A stretch of 64,000 nt of DNA. It comes from Aldehydirespirator sp965116665. GTDB lineage: Bacteria; Actinomycetota; Acidimicrobiia; Acidimicrobiales; Aldehydirespiratoraceae. This document shows, in pieces, positions 54,210-63,006 of the stretch. Within the stretch, counting starts at the first letter, position 1, and each line of letters begins with the position of its first letter. Both the position numbers and the translations under genes were made by a program. The notes under the pieces were generated by a model, which had not been told where the DNA came from, made no database searches, and saw only the letters and a list, made by a program, of their open reading frames with translations. The stretch lies in NCBI GenBank assembly GCA_965116665.1, contig OZ220709.1, positions 806,001 through 870,000 on the forward strand, given 5' to 3'.

Positions 54210-54254
54210 CGGCAGCACCAGCCAGCACCCCGCTGGACAGCGAGGCGCCCGCGC

Positions 54255-55862
54255 CTACCCGCTCGGCCTCTGAGCAGGGTGGTTCCGGCGTTGGCGAGCG
54301 GCAGGGGTCTCCACAACACGGAAGTCGACACTGCGTTCCAGCACGCCCGACAGCAGATCGGCGCTGCGCTGGGCGGTGAAGATCTCGATGGCCACATCGG
54401 TGCCCCCGGCGACCTCGACATCGATCCGCACCATGCCGTCCTCGACATGAGCGTGGACCCGTTCAACGGCTCGCCGGTAGGTGCGGTCGAGCGCGATCCC
54501 GATCCGGAGCAGTCCGGCCAGCACCCGCACCCGGTAGCGGTCCCGCTTGGCGAGAGCGGTGAACTCGCGGTGCGAGGACACCGGTTCGCGCTTGCGGTGG
54601 TAGCGGGCCACCAGCGCGATGACCTCCAGCTCGCCGTCGGTGAAGCCCGAGAGGCGCTCGCTGTGGCGGATCAGGTAGTAGGAGTGCTTGTGGTGCGATG
54701 AGTGGGCCACGAAGCGTCCGATGTTGTGGAGCAGCCCGGCCGCCTCCAGCACCTCGCTGTCGGCGATGCCCAGGCCGTGGGCGGCTGCGGTCTCGTCGAA
54801 CAGTTCGAGCGCCAGGTCGGTGGCGTGCTCGGCATGGATCAGGTCCTCGTGGTAGCTGCGGGCCAGGGCCAGCACGCTGGACCTTCTCAGGTCGCTGAGA
54901 TGGTGCAGGCCGTCGTCGCGGGAACGATCCCGGCGGTTGAACCGGTCCAGCAGCAGGCCCTCGCGCAGGGCTCCGGTCGACACCACCATCGACTCGATCT
55001 CCAGCGCCTTGAACAGCTGCCTGAGCAGCACGGCGCCACCGACGATCACGTCGCTGCGGGCGGGGTCCAGACCGGGCACCTTCAGGCGGTCGGCCGGGCG
55101 GGGTCGTGCGATCAGCTCCTTCACCACGCCGGCCAGATCCGAGCGCTCGATGACGGCATTGGCCGCGGTGCGAAGGGTCTCGCCCCGTCTCGCCGCGCAC
55201 AGGTAGGCCAGGGAGGCGATGGTGCCCGAGCAGCCCACCGCGACCTCGAAGCCCATGCTCTTGGCTTCCTGGGCCACCGGCGCGATGAAGGATCGGATGT
55301 GGCGGCGGCAGGCCTTGACCGCGCCGTCGCCGATCACGCCGGCCGGGAAGAACCGGTCGGTGAGACGGATGTGACCCAGCTTGAGGCTGCGGGCCAGCGC
55401 CGATGCAGTGCCGTTGCCCACGATGACCTCGGTGGAGCCGCCGCCGATGTCGATCACGAGGTGGGACCGGCCGGCGATGGGCACCGCGCTCATCGCTCCC
55501 AGGTGAATCAGCCGGGCCTCCTCCATGCCGGAGATCACCTGCACGGTCACACGGGCCTCGCTATGGGCCCGGCGCAGGAAGTCGCTCTGGTTGTCGGCCT
55601 CACGCACCGCGCTGGTCGCCACCGCCACGACCTCGGCGTCGTGGGCGTCGGCGATGTGGCGGCACTCGACGAGCGCGGAGATGGCCCGGTCGATGGCGTC
55701 GGGCAGCAAGCGCCTCATGTCGGCGCCGCCGCTGCCGAGCCGCACCGGCATCCGCTCCCGGACCACCACTTCGGGCGAACCGCCCGGAACCGGCCGAGCG
55801 ATCACCATATGAACCGAGTTGGTGCCCACATCGATGGCAGCCAACGCCCGCGAGCCCGTCAT
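54255..55862 (-). CDS. ppx: Ppx/GppA phosphatase (exopolyphosphatase-like)
   Basis: A 535-residue protein of the actin-like ATPase superfamily. AAIDVGTNSVHMVIARP and LVIDIGGGSTEVIVGNG are the two phosphate-binding loops. The C-terminal part is an HD-like helical domain (LLHNIGRFVAHSSHHKHSYYLI). It would hydrolyse polyphosphate or pppGpp. The last codons lie in GCTCGGCCTCTG, a match to the end of the dispersed repeat. It is divergent from the SDR gene. Confidence 0.88.
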   Translation of the reverse strand: MTGSRALAAIDVGTNSVHMVIARPVPGGSPEVVVRERMPVRLGSGGADMRRLLPDAIDRAISALVECRHIADAHDAEVVAVATSAVREADNQSDFLRRAHSEARVTVQVISGMEEARLIHLGAMSAVPIAGRSHLVIDIGGGSTEVIVGNGTASALARSLKLGHIRLTDRFFPAGVIGDGAVKACRRHIRSFIAPVAQEAKSMGFEVAVGCSGTIASLAYLCAARRGETLRTAANAVIERSDLAGVVKELIARPRPADRLKVPGLDPARSDVIVGGAVLLRQLFKALEIESMVVSTGALREGLLLDRFNRRDRSRDDGLHHLSDLRRSSVLALARSYHEDLIHAEHATDLALELFDETAAAHGLGIADSEVLEAAGLLHNIGRFVAHSSHHKHSYYLIRHSERLSGFTDGELEVIALVARYHRKREPVSSHREFTALAKRDRYRVRVLAGLLRIGIALDRTYRRAVERVHAHVEDGMVRIDVEVAGGTDVAIEIFTAQRSADLLSGVLERSVDFRVVETPAARQRRNHPAQRPSG

Positions 55863-55935
55863 CGGCGGGCAAGCATCATGCCTAACGAACCGTCTCGCAA
55901 CCTGGGGCCCCGCATATCTTCATGACATCTGCGGC

Positions 55936-55941
55936 TACCGT
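55936..55941 (+). promoter_or_regulatory. -10 box of the SDR gene
   Basis: TACCGT lies 7 bases before the GTG at 55949 and decides that start over the ATG at 55922. Confidence 0.4.
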
Positions 55942-55948
55942 GACCGCG

Positions 55949-56689
55949 GTGAGCGGTTCCATGGCCGGGTACCGGGTGCTGGTGGTGGGCGCTTCGTCGG
56001 GGATCGGCGCGGCGCTGGCCCGGGCCGTTGCAGCCCGCGGCGCTTCGGTGACGGTGTCGGCCCGGCGACAGGACAGGCTCGAGGCTCTGGCAGCAGAGAT
56101 GGGCGGGGGTCACGTCGCCGCGGGCGACACGACCGTGCCCGACGACGCGCGCCGGGTGGCCGAGGAGGCGGCCGAGGCGATGGGCGGGCTCGACTTGATG
56201 GTGTACGTGGCCGGCTACGGCGTGCTCCAACCATTGAGCAGGACCGAGCCCGACACCTGGTCCGCCGTCTACCGGGTGAACGTGGTCGGGGCCAACCTGG
56301 CGGCGGCCGCTGCGCTCGACCACATGGATCGGGGTGGGCTGATCGCCTTCGTATCGTCTCGTACCGTGGAGGACGCCAATGCGCTGTTCGCCTCCTACAG
56401 CGCCAGCAAGGCGGCCTTGGACCAGTGCATCCGGGTGTGGCGGGCCGAGCACCCCGAGCAACGGTTCATGAGAGTGGTGATGGGCAACGCCATGCCGACC
56501 GAGTTCAGCGACCACATGAACCTCGACCTGCTCGGCGAGGCCATGGAGGCTTGGGAACGCCAGGCCGTCCCGGGCGGGATGATGCACGTCGACGACGTGG
56601 GCGCGGCCCTGGCCGAGGCCTTCGCCGTGGCGCTGGACCACCCCGACATCGACTTCGGCGAACTCAAGCTCGACGCCCGGACGGCGTGA
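55949..56689 (+). CDS. Short-chain dehydrogenase/reductase
   Basis: A 246-residue SDR. The cofactor motif is VLVVGASSGIGAALA, the NAG-like element is YVAGYG, and the catalytic pair is YSASK with the serine in VSSRT. Arginine in SARRQDR suggests NADP(H). The C-terminus is short. The gene is convergent with a broken rhodanese gene. The substrate is unknown. Confidence 0.85.
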   Translation: MSGSMAGYRVLVVGASSGIGAALARAVAARGASVTVSARRQDRLEALAAEMGGGHVAAGDTTVPDDARRVAEEAAEAMGGLDLMVYVAGYGVLQPLSRTEPDTWSAVYRVNVVGANLAAAAALDHMDRGGLIAFVSSRTVEDANALFASYSASKAALDQCIRVWRAEHPEQRFMRVVMGNAMPTEFSDHMNLDLLGEAMEAWERQAVPGGMMHVDDVGAALAEAFAVALDHPDIDFGELKLDARTA

Positions 56690-56699
56690 CACAGGACCA

Positions 56700-56808
56700 G
56701 CGGACGGCGCCAGCGCAGCGGGTACCACCTCACGTCCGCGATGACGACATCGTCTGAGTGGCCGGCCAGCCACTCCGCGTCGACCAGAGGTCCGAATCCG
56801 TCCATCAC
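56700..56808 (-). pseudogene. N-terminal remnant of a rhodanese-type sulfurtransferase
   Basis: About 25 codons read GPLVDAEWLAGHSDDVVIADVRWYP, the usual opening of thiosulfate sulfurtransferases, then lose family character (RWRRPLVLC). The start codons at 56808 (GTG) and 56805 (ATG) overlap the stop of the hydrolase gene, showing it was the third gene of that operon. The rest appears deleted where the convergent SDR gene ends. Confidence 0.5.
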
Positions 56809-57488
56809 CGCCCCCCAGGAGCCAGGCCGGCCGCTGACAGGACCTCACGCACCATTCCGGCGATCTCCGCCGAATGGTGTCTCATCAGCCGGTGACGGCC
56901 CTCGGCGATGGTGCGGCGCCGCACGTCGGCCAGCTTGCGCTCCATGTAGTCGTTGGCGCCCACGAAGGCCTTGTCGCGGCTGCCTACGATCAGCCCGACG
57001 GGAATGGTCACCTCGGACAGCCGGTCGATCACCATCGAGTCGGTGTGGAGGCTGGCGGTGGAGGCCACCCGCGGGAGGTCGAGGCGGGGCATGGTCAGGT
57101 GGACCTGGTCGTTCCAGTCCTGCATCGAGGCCGCGTCGCGGAATCCCGGACCGGCGGCCACCAGCACCAGGCCCCGTAGCACTCCGGGCCTGGTGATGCA
57201 GTGGGCCAGCCCCAGGTAGCCGCCGAGGGAGTGCCCGACGTAGACCGCCGGGCCGGTCCCGGCCAGCACCGCGTCGATCGACGCGAGCAGCCCCTCGCGC
57301 TCGTAGGGGGCCGCCTCGGCCGGGGCGGGGGAGCGGCCGTGGGCGGGCAGGTCCACCGTGGTGCAGGCGCAGCCGGTGCCGAGGTCCTCCACCGTGCTGT
57401 CCCAGACGCTCGAGTTGTCGGCGAACCCGTGTACCAGCACCACTGCGGGCCCGTTGCCGGTGGTGGTGGCGTGCAGTTGCGTGCTCAC
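56805..57488 (-). CDS. Alpha/beta hydrolase
   Basis: A 227-residue alpha/beta hydrolase: VLVHGFADNSSVWD, nucleophile in YVGHSLGGYLG, acid in VGSRDKAFVG, and histidine probably in GRHRLMRHH. The GTG overlaps the CDF transporter stop, and its stop overlaps the rhodanese remnant. The substrate is unknown. Confidence 0.8.
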   Translation of the reverse strand: MSTQLHATTTGNGPAVVLVHGFADNSSVWDSTVEDLGTGCACTTVDLPAHGRSPAPAEAAPYEREGLLASIDAVLAGTGPAVYVGHSLGGYLGLAHCITRPGVLRGLVLVAAGPGFRDAASMQDWNDQVHLTMPRLDLPRVASTASLHTDSMVIDRLSEVTIPVGLIVGSRDKAFVGANDYMERKLADVRRRTIAEGRHRLMRHHSAEIAGMVREVLSAAGLAPGGR

Positions 57489-58399
57489 GAGTCCGTTGGG
57501 ATGTCGGGTTCCACGTACATGGGGCGGGCGATGGGCACCGCCGCCCGCGTGTTGTGCTCGACGCGGTTGATGGCGGCGACGAGGTCGGCGGTGGTGTAGG
57601 CGGGGTCGAACGAGACCTTGGCCGCCACCAGCAGCTCATCGGGGCCGATGTGCTGGGTTTGCAGGTGGATCAGGCCGGTGACTCCCTCGGTCGATTCGAT
57701 GGCCTGGCGGATCCTGTCAATGTCGGCCCGGGTGGCGCCCTCGCCGAGCAGCAGGCTGCGCATCTCCAATGCCAGCACCACCGCGATCAGGCCGAGCAGC
57801 ACTCCGATCGACAGGGTGCCGATCCCGTCCCACACCGGTGCGTCGAACACCACCGCGATCACCAGTGCCCCCAGGGCCAGCACCAGGCCCAGCAGCGCCC
57901 CAAGGTCCTCCAGCAGCACCACCGGCAGTTCCGGTGTGCGGGAGCGGCGCACGAACCGCACCCAGGAGGCGTTGCCGCGCACCCGGTTGGACTCGATGAC
58001 TGCGGTCCGCATCGACAGGCTCTCCAGCACGATGCCAACGCTGAGCACCACGAAGGCCCAAGCGGGCGAGTCGATCTCGTGGGGGTGGCGGATCTTCTCG
58101 ATGCCTTCGTACAGGGCGTACAGGGACCCGATGGCGAACAGCACCAGCGCCACCACGAAGGACCAGAAGTAGCGTTCCCGCCCGAAACCGAAGGGATGCT
58201 GCTCGGTGGCGTCGCGCCGGGCCAGGCGTCCACCCAGCAGCAGCAGGGCCTGGTTGCTGGTGTCGGCGACGCTGTGGATGGCCTCGGCCAGCATCGACGA
58301 CGCCCCGGTGAACACGAAGGCGACGAACTTGGCGATGGCCAGGCCGAGGTTGGCGAAGAAGGCGGCGAGGATCGCCTTGGTCCCTCCGCCGGCAGCCAT
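57485..58399 (-). CDS. Cation diffusion facilitator transporter
   Basis: A 304-residue CDF protein. The first metal-site helix has AEAIHSVADTSNQALLLLG (H-x3-D), and LLEDLGALLGLVLALGA gives the second pair. About six membrane helices are followed by a short cytoplasmic domain (RSLLLGEGATRADIDRI). It exports divalent cations such as zinc, iron or manganese. The ATG at 58399 lies 8 bases after TAGCCT. Confidence 0.88.
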   Translation of the reverse strand: MAAGGGTKAILAAFFANLGLAIAKFVAFVFTGASSMLAEAIHSVADTSNQALLLLGGRLARRDATEQHPFGFGRERYFWSFVVALVLFAIGSLYALYEGIEKIRHPHEIDSPAWAFVVLSVGIVLESLSMRTAVIESNRVRGNASWVRFVRRSRTPELPVVLLEDLGALLGLVLALGALVIAVVFDAPVWDGIGTLSIGVLLGLIAVVLALEMRSLLLGEGATRADIDRIRQAIESTEGVTGLIHLQTQHIGPDELLVAAKVSFDPAYTTADLVAAINRVEHNTRAAVPIARPMYVEPDIPTDS

Positions 58400-58407
58400 G
58401 GGGCTGA

Positions 58408-58413
58408 AGGCTA
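58408..58413 (-). promoter_or_regulatory. -10 box of the CDF operon
   Basis: TAGCCT on the minus strand lies 8 bases before the ATG. Confidence 0.4.
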
Positions 58414-58500
58414 ATGCCGTGTCGGGCGACCTCCCGCGCGCCGGGCGGGGCCCTGTCAGGGGGGAAGCAGGATTCGCGCAGGGAACCCGCACGGGGCCGC

Positions 58501-58506
58501 TAGTGT
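58501..58506 (+). promoter_or_regulatory. -10 box of the MaoC gene
   Basis: TAGTGT lies 9 bases before the ATG. Confidence 0.4.
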
Positions 58507-58515
58507 CTCGGCGTC

Positions 58516-58977
58516 ATGCCCACCGTCTTCGCATCCCCCGACGACCTGCTGGGCGCGGTCGGGGTGCATCTCGGTCACAGCGACTGGGTGATCGTGGATC
58601 AGGGCCGGATCGACATGTTCGCCGAGGCCACTGGCGACCGTCAGTGGATCCATGTGGACCCCGAGGCGGCTGCGGCTGGTCCGTTCGGCGCGACCATCGC
58701 GCACGGCTACCTCACCCTGGCGCTCACCAACTTGCTGCTTCCCGAGATCGTGCGGGTCGAGGGCATCTCGATGGGCGTGAACTACGGCGTCAACCGGGTG
58801 CGCTTCCCTCAGCCGGTCCTGGTGGGCTCGAGGCTGCGGGCCGCCGCGACGCTCACGTCCGCCGATGAGTTGCCCGGCGGAGCAGGGGTGCAGACGGTGA
58901 TCACGATCACCATCGAGATCGAGGGGCATGCCAAGCCTGCTTGCGTCGTCGAGTCGGTCAGCCGGTTCCTGCGTTGA
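58516..58977 (+). CDS. MaoC-like (R)-enoyl hydratase domain protein
   Basis: A 153-residue hotdog-fold protein. The hydratase motif is FAEATGDRQWIHVDPEAA, with the catalytic Asp and His, and the overhang segment is GATIAHGYLTLAL. It resembles actinobacterial NodN/MaoC-type enoyl-CoA hydratases. The natural acyl substrate is unknown. Confidence 0.87.
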   Translation: MPTVFASPDDLLGAVGVHLGHSDWVIVDQGRIDMFAEATGDRQWIHVDPEAAAAGPFGATIAHGYLTLALTNLLLPEIVRVEGISMGVNYGVNRVRFPQPVLVGSRLRAAATLTSADELPGGAGVQTVITITIEIEGHAKPACVVESVSRFLR

Positions 58978-59026
58978 GAGCTCTGTACGGAGCGGTGCGG
59001 CAGGGTCTCGATCACGGGCACCGGTC

Positions 59027-60958
59027 ATGGGGCTAGCTCGAAGGGCCGTCACCGCGGCGCTGGCCGCGCTGGTGGTGTGGCCGACCGTTGCTCTCGGGCA
59101 AGAGCCCGTGACCGATCCCGAGGCCGGACCTGGGGCTGAGACGGGTGAGCGCCTCCGGACGACGTGCGAGGAGGCGCTGGGCGTCTTCGAAGTGCTGTGC
59201 CAGAGCTACGGGCTGCTCGCCGAGAACTACGTGGACGACGTGCCCGACGATGACTGGGCCTCCGCCGCGGCGCGCGGGGTGCGCGAGGCCGCGCTGGCCC
59301 CGCGCGGCGACGAGACCCCGCCGGCGTGTGCGCTGCCCGCGCCCGCGTTCGAACAGGCGTGCGTCGAGATTGACGCCGCGGCGGACACCGAGGCTGCGGT
59401 CTGGGCGGCCTCGGTGGCGATGTTCGCCTCCCGGGGGGATCCCTTCACCTTCCTGATGACCGCATCGGAGTACCAGCTGCGGCTGGCCCGTCTCGAGGGC
59501 GGGACTCCCTACGTGGGAATCGGCATCCGTCTGGGCCTGCTGGACGGCACCAAGCCCTGCCTGGAGCTGTCGGAGAGCTGCCGGCTCGCGGTGGCCGAGG
59601 TGTTCGCGGGCAGCCCGGCCGAGCGGGCCGGGCTGATGGCCGACGACATCGTGGTGTCGCTCGACGGCTACATTCCGTCGGGTCCGCATTGCGGAATCGG
59701 CGGCCTGCACCTCTTCGAGCTGGGGAGCATGGTGCCGGTCGTCGTGGAACGGAACAGCCGTCAGAGGTCCTTCGCGGTCGACGTCGAGCCGGTGAACGCC
59801 CCGTCGGTCGCCGGCAGGACGGTGGCGGGCAACATCGGCTACCTGCGGCTCAGCTCCTTCGGGGCCCGTACCGACGAGCTAGTCGAGCGGGAACTCCAGA
59901 CCCTGATCGACGCCGGTGTCGCCAACCTGGTCGTGGACCTGCGGGACAATCCCGGGGGTTACCTGCGGACCGTCATCAACATCGCCAGCATGTTCCTCGA
60001 GAACCGGCAGGCCGTCATTCAGGAGGTGTCCAAGCGGCAGACCCTGGTTCACCTGGTCGAGGGGCAGAGCAGCGGCCCGAGCCCGCCGGTGCTGCCCATA
60101 ACGATGGTGGTGGACGCAGGGTCGGCCTCGGCGTCGGAGGTGCTCGCGCTGGCCCTGCGGGATCACGGCCGGGCCACAGTGGTGGGCACCGTCACCTTCG
60201 GCAAGAACACGGGTCAGATCACGCAGCCTCTGGAGTCGCGTGACGGCACCCTGCTGGGCGGGGCCAGAGTGACCGTGTTCAGGTGGCTGGGCCCCGATGG
60301 CGAGAGCGCTGCGGGAGGCATCCAGCCCGACGTCGAGCTCGACCTCTCGGCCTGCTGGCATCCGATCGGACTGGCTCGCCGGGTGGCGGCCGCGGCCGGG
60401 TTGCCGGGCGTCCTTCCGGCCGACATCGATCTGGACGGCGACCGCTACGACGCGGTGAGGGCCCTCACCCGCGACGGCGTGCTGGCGGGCTCCGATTGCG
60501 GGCCCGGACTCTTCTGTCCCGATGATCCGATCCCGCGCTGGATGATGGCGGTGTGGCTGGTGCGGGTCTTGGACGGCCAGGAGCCCGAGCCGGTGAGCGA
60601 AACGAGGTTCGCTGATGTGGATTCCGGCCAGTGGTGGGCCGCCCATGTGGCGCGTCTCGCGGAGCTCGGCGTCACCGCCGGCTGCGCGAGCGAACGGGCT
60701 GCATTCTGCCCCGACGATCCGGTGACGCGGGCTCAGATGGCCTCGTTCCTCAGGCGAGCCTTCGTTCTTGCCCCGGCCATCCCTCAGGGGTTCGCCGACA
60801 CCGGCGACAGCGTCCATGAGGCCAACATCGACGCTCTGTTCCGTGCCGGGATCACCGCGGGCTGCTCGACCGAACCGTTGCGCTTCTGCCCTCAGCAGGC
60901 CACCACCCGGGTTCAGATGGCGCTGTTCCTCGAGCGGGCCCGCAACCGTCCCGACTGA
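59027..60958 (+). CDS. Secreted S41 (C-terminal processing) protease with S-layer-like repeats
   Basis: A 643-residue exported protease. A signal peptide (AALAALVVWPTVALG) is followed by a helical N-terminal part, a PDZ domain (AVAEVFAGSPAERAGLMADDIVVSLDG) and the S41 catalytic core. The core has the serine in DAGSASASEVLALAL and the lysine in FGKNTGQ. The C-terminal 170 residues hold three S-layer-homology-type repeats with paired cysteines, such as ELGVTAGCASERAAFCPDDPVTRAQMASFL. These usually anchor proteins to the cell surface. The combination suggests a wall-associated processing protease. The ATG at 59027 begins the signal peptide. Confidence 0.87.
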   Translation: MGLARRAVTAALAALVVWPTVALGQEPVTDPEAGPGAETGERLRTTCEEALGVFEVLCQSYGLLAENYVDDVPDDDWASAAARGVREAALAPRGDETPPACALPAPAFEQACVEIDAAADTEAAVWAASVAMFASRGDPFTFLMTASEYQLRLARLEGGTPYVGIGIRLGLLDGTKPCLELSESCRLAVAEVFAGSPAERAGLMADDIVVSLDGYIPSGPHCGIGGLHLFELGSMVPVVVERNSRQRSFAVDVEPVNAPSVAGRTVAGNIGYLRLSSFGARTDELVERELQTLIDAGVANLVVDLRDNPGGYLRTVINIASMFLENRQAVIQEVSKRQTLVHLVEGQSSGPSPPVLPITMVVDAGSASASEVLALALRDHGRATVVGTVTFGKNTGQITQPLESRDGTLLGGARVTVFRWLGPDGESAAGGIQPDVELDLSACWHPIGLARRVAAAAGLPGVLPADIDLDGDRYDAVRALTRDGVLAGSDCGPGLFCPDDPIPRWMMAVWLVRVLDGQEPEPVSETRFADVDSGQWWAAHVARLAELGVTAGCASERAAFCPDDPVTRAQMASFLRRAFVLAPAIPQGFADTGDSVHEANIDALFRAGITAGCSTEPLRFCPQQATTRVQMALFLERARNRPD

Positions 60959-60983
60959 CGGGAGGGCGCCGGGGCCGATCCTC

Positions 60984-60989
60984 TAGCCT
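60984..60989 (+). promoter_or_regulatory. -10 box of map
   Basis: TAGCCT lies 8 bases before the ATG at 60998. Confidence 0.4.
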
Positions 60990-60997
60990 GTTCGGTG

Positions 60998-61957
60998 ATG
61001 GCAAAGCGGAAACGGCGGGTCCCGGCGGGGGTGGGGGCGGGCAGCATCCCTGCGTCGGATCCGCCGGTGCGGGCGGGGCTGGTCAGTTCCAAGCGATCCG
61101 TGCCCGCGGGCATCGACCGCCCGCCCTACGCTCGCCTGCCCGGCGGGGAGCCCGGGCCGTCGGTGTCCTCGGTCGTCCGTTCGTCGCAGGAGCTGGCGGC
61201 CATGCGCCGGACCGGGGCCCTGGCCGCCGAGGTCCTGATCGCGGCCTGCGGGAAGGTGACCGAAGGGGTCACGACCGACGCCATCGACCGGTTCGTGCAC
61301 GACACCGCGGTGGCCGCAGGCGCCTATCCCAGCCCGCTCGGATATCGGGGCTTCCCGAAGTCGGTGTGCACGTCGGTCAATGAGGTGATCTGCCACGGGA
61401 TTCCCGACTCCCGCCGGTTGGCCGCCGGCGACATCATCAACATCGACGTGACCGTGTACCGCGAGGGGGTTCACGGGGACACCTCGGTGACGTTGATGGT
61501 CGGCGATGTGGACGGCCACTCCCGCCGGCTGGTGGACGAGACCCGCGCTGCCCTCTACAGGGGCATCGGCGCGGTACGAGCGGGTGTGGCCGTGTCGGAG
61601 ATCGGCCGGGCCATCGAGACCCACGCCTCCAGGCACCGTCTCGGTGTGGTGCGGGAGTTCATCGGGCACGGGGTGGGCACCGAGTTCCACTCCGGTCTGC
61701 AGGTGCCCCACTACTACGATCCGCGGGCGTCGACCGTGCTGGAGGAGGCCATGACCTTCACGATCGAGCCGATGCTCACGCTGGGCTCGCCCGAAGCGGC
61801 GATGTGGGACGACGGGTGGACGGCGGTGACCCTCGACGGTCGCCGGACCGCCCAGTTCGAGCACACCCTGGCCTGCACCCCCGACGGAGCCGAGATCCTG
61901 ACCCGCACCGCTTCCGGCGAGTGCGCCCACGAACTGTTCACTGAACCGGTCGCCTAG
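60998..61957 (+). CDS. map: Methionine aminopeptidase, type I, with N-terminal extension
   Basis: A 319-residue type I methionine aminopeptidase. The five metal ligands are seen in NIDVTVYREGVHGDTSVT, IGHGVG, IEPM and QFEHT. The first 65 residues form a basic, Pro-rich extension like that of mycobacterial MapB. It removes the initiator methionine in the cytoplasm. The stop overlaps the stop of the convergent nucleotidyltransferase gene. Confidence 0.93.
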   Translation: MAKRKRRVPAGVGAGSIPASDPPVRAGLVSSKRSVPAGIDRPPYARLPGGEPGPSVSSVVRSSQELAAMRRTGALAAEVLIAACGKVTEGVTTDAIDRFVHDTAVAAGAYPSPLGYRGFPKSVCTSVNEVICHGIPDSRRLAAGDIINIDVTVYREGVHGDTSVTLMVGDVDGHSRRLVDETRAALYRGIGAVRAGVAVSEIGRAIETHASRHRLGVVREFIGHGVGTEFHSGLQVPHYYDPRASTVLEEAMTFTIEPMLTLGSPEAAMWDDGWTAVTLDGRRTAQFEHTLACTPDGAEILTRTASGECAHELFTEPVA

Positions 61958-62982
61958 CTATCGATCGCCGGCTCGGGCCGCGCCGATGGGGGAGGGGTCA
62001 GGCCTCGGCGGGCGTAGGTGCCTACCGCGAAGTCGGGGTCGCCGCGCAGGCCTTGGATGAGCCCGAGGCGGCGGGGGTCGGTGGCTTCGACGACGATGGA
62101 CTCCGACACGTCGGTGATCCCTTGCACTGCGGCCACTTCCTCGGCCGCGATCAGCGAGCAGCGCCGGGCGGCCTCGACCATGCGGTAGGCGAACTCGGGC
62201 GTGACCTTCGACAGGCTGGCGGCTGAGTTCTCAGCGCCCGTGTAGGTGCCGACGACTCGCCACGGCGAGACCTCCTCGGGATCGAGGGGCGAGATGGCGC
62301 TGTGGAAGCGCTGCCGGACCGCCTGGGGCAGGCACTGGAGCAGGTGCTCGATGTGGTGGCCCTGGGTGCCGCGCTCGGGGTACTGGCCGAGCACACCCCG
62401 GGTGTAGGCCTTGAGGGCGGTCTCGACCGCGGCGTGGGCGTCCTCGCATATCTCGATCGTCCGCCGGAAGCGGCAGCCGTCCCAGCGGTCGGCCTGGCCG
62501 TGGAGCAGCGCGTCGAGTTCGTCATGACTCGGGTGCAGTTCGTTGAACGCCTTCAGGAGGGCGTCCTCGACCGCGCCGAGGTCCTGGTGGGCCTCGTCTG
62601 CGTCGGTGGTGGGCATCGGCGTGTCCTTGTCCCAGTCGATCTCCTGGTTCGGGGGCCGGTCCACCAGCGCGACGGCGCGGCGGTGTATGCCTGCTTCGAA
62701 CGATGTGCGCATCCGGGTGCGCTTGCGCCACTCGGGACGGTCGGTGACGAACACGTCGGTGGGGCGTCCCGAGGCCTCGCGGGCGGCTACCTGGGCCTTG
62801 TACTGGAGTTTGTGGCGCCCGGAGTAGTCGCCGAGGTCGTCGAACACCGCCACGAGGTCGATGTCCGACGACGGGGTGGCCGTGCCTTCGGCCACCGAGC
62901 CGAACAGCAGCACCTGCGCCGCGTCCATCCGTGCGAGGGCCTGCGCTGCTCGCTCAGTGTCTCGGCGGGTGGGCATGGTCAT
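61954..62982 (-). CDS. Nucleotidyltransferase (MNT-type) fused to a HEPN-like domain
   Basis: A 342-residue protein. Residues about 20-90 are a minimal nucleotidyltransferase (LLFGSVAEGTATPSSDIDLVAVF, G-S-x10-D-x-D). The middle part (residues about 130-260) is all-helical and resembles HEPN: RFRRTIEICEDAHAAVETALKAYTRG. In toxin-antitoxin pairs these domains are usually separate proteins, where the nucleotidyltransferase AMPylates the HEPN RNase. A single chain is less common. The classic Rx4-6H motif is not clear, so RNase activity is doubtful. The ATG at 62982 lies 7 bases after TAATGT. Confidence 0.68.
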   Translation of the reverse strand: MTMPTRRDTERAAQALARMDAAQVLLFGSVAEGTATPSSDIDLVAVFDDLGDYSGRHKLQYKAQVAAREASGRPTDVFVTDRPEWRKRTRMRTSFEAGIHRRAVALVDRPPNQEIDWDKDTPMPTTDADEAHQDLGAVEDALLKAFNELHPSHDELDALLHGQADRWDGCRFRRTIEICEDAHAAVETALKAYTRGVLGQYPERGTQGHHIEHLLQCLPQAVRQRFHSAISPLDPEEVSPWRVVGTYTGAENSAASLSKVTPEFAYRMVEAARRCSLIAAEEVAAVQGITDVSESIVVEATDPRRLGLIQGLRGDPDFAVGTYARRGLTPPPSARPEPAIDS

Positions 62983-62989
62983 GCTCGAC

Positions 62990-62995
62990 ACATTA
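62990..62995 (-). promoter_or_regulatory. -10 box of the nucleotidyltransferase-HEPN gene
   Basis: TAATGT on the minus strand lies 7 bases before the ATG at 62982. Confidence 0.4.
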
Positions 62996-63006
62996 GCAGG
63001 ATACAC

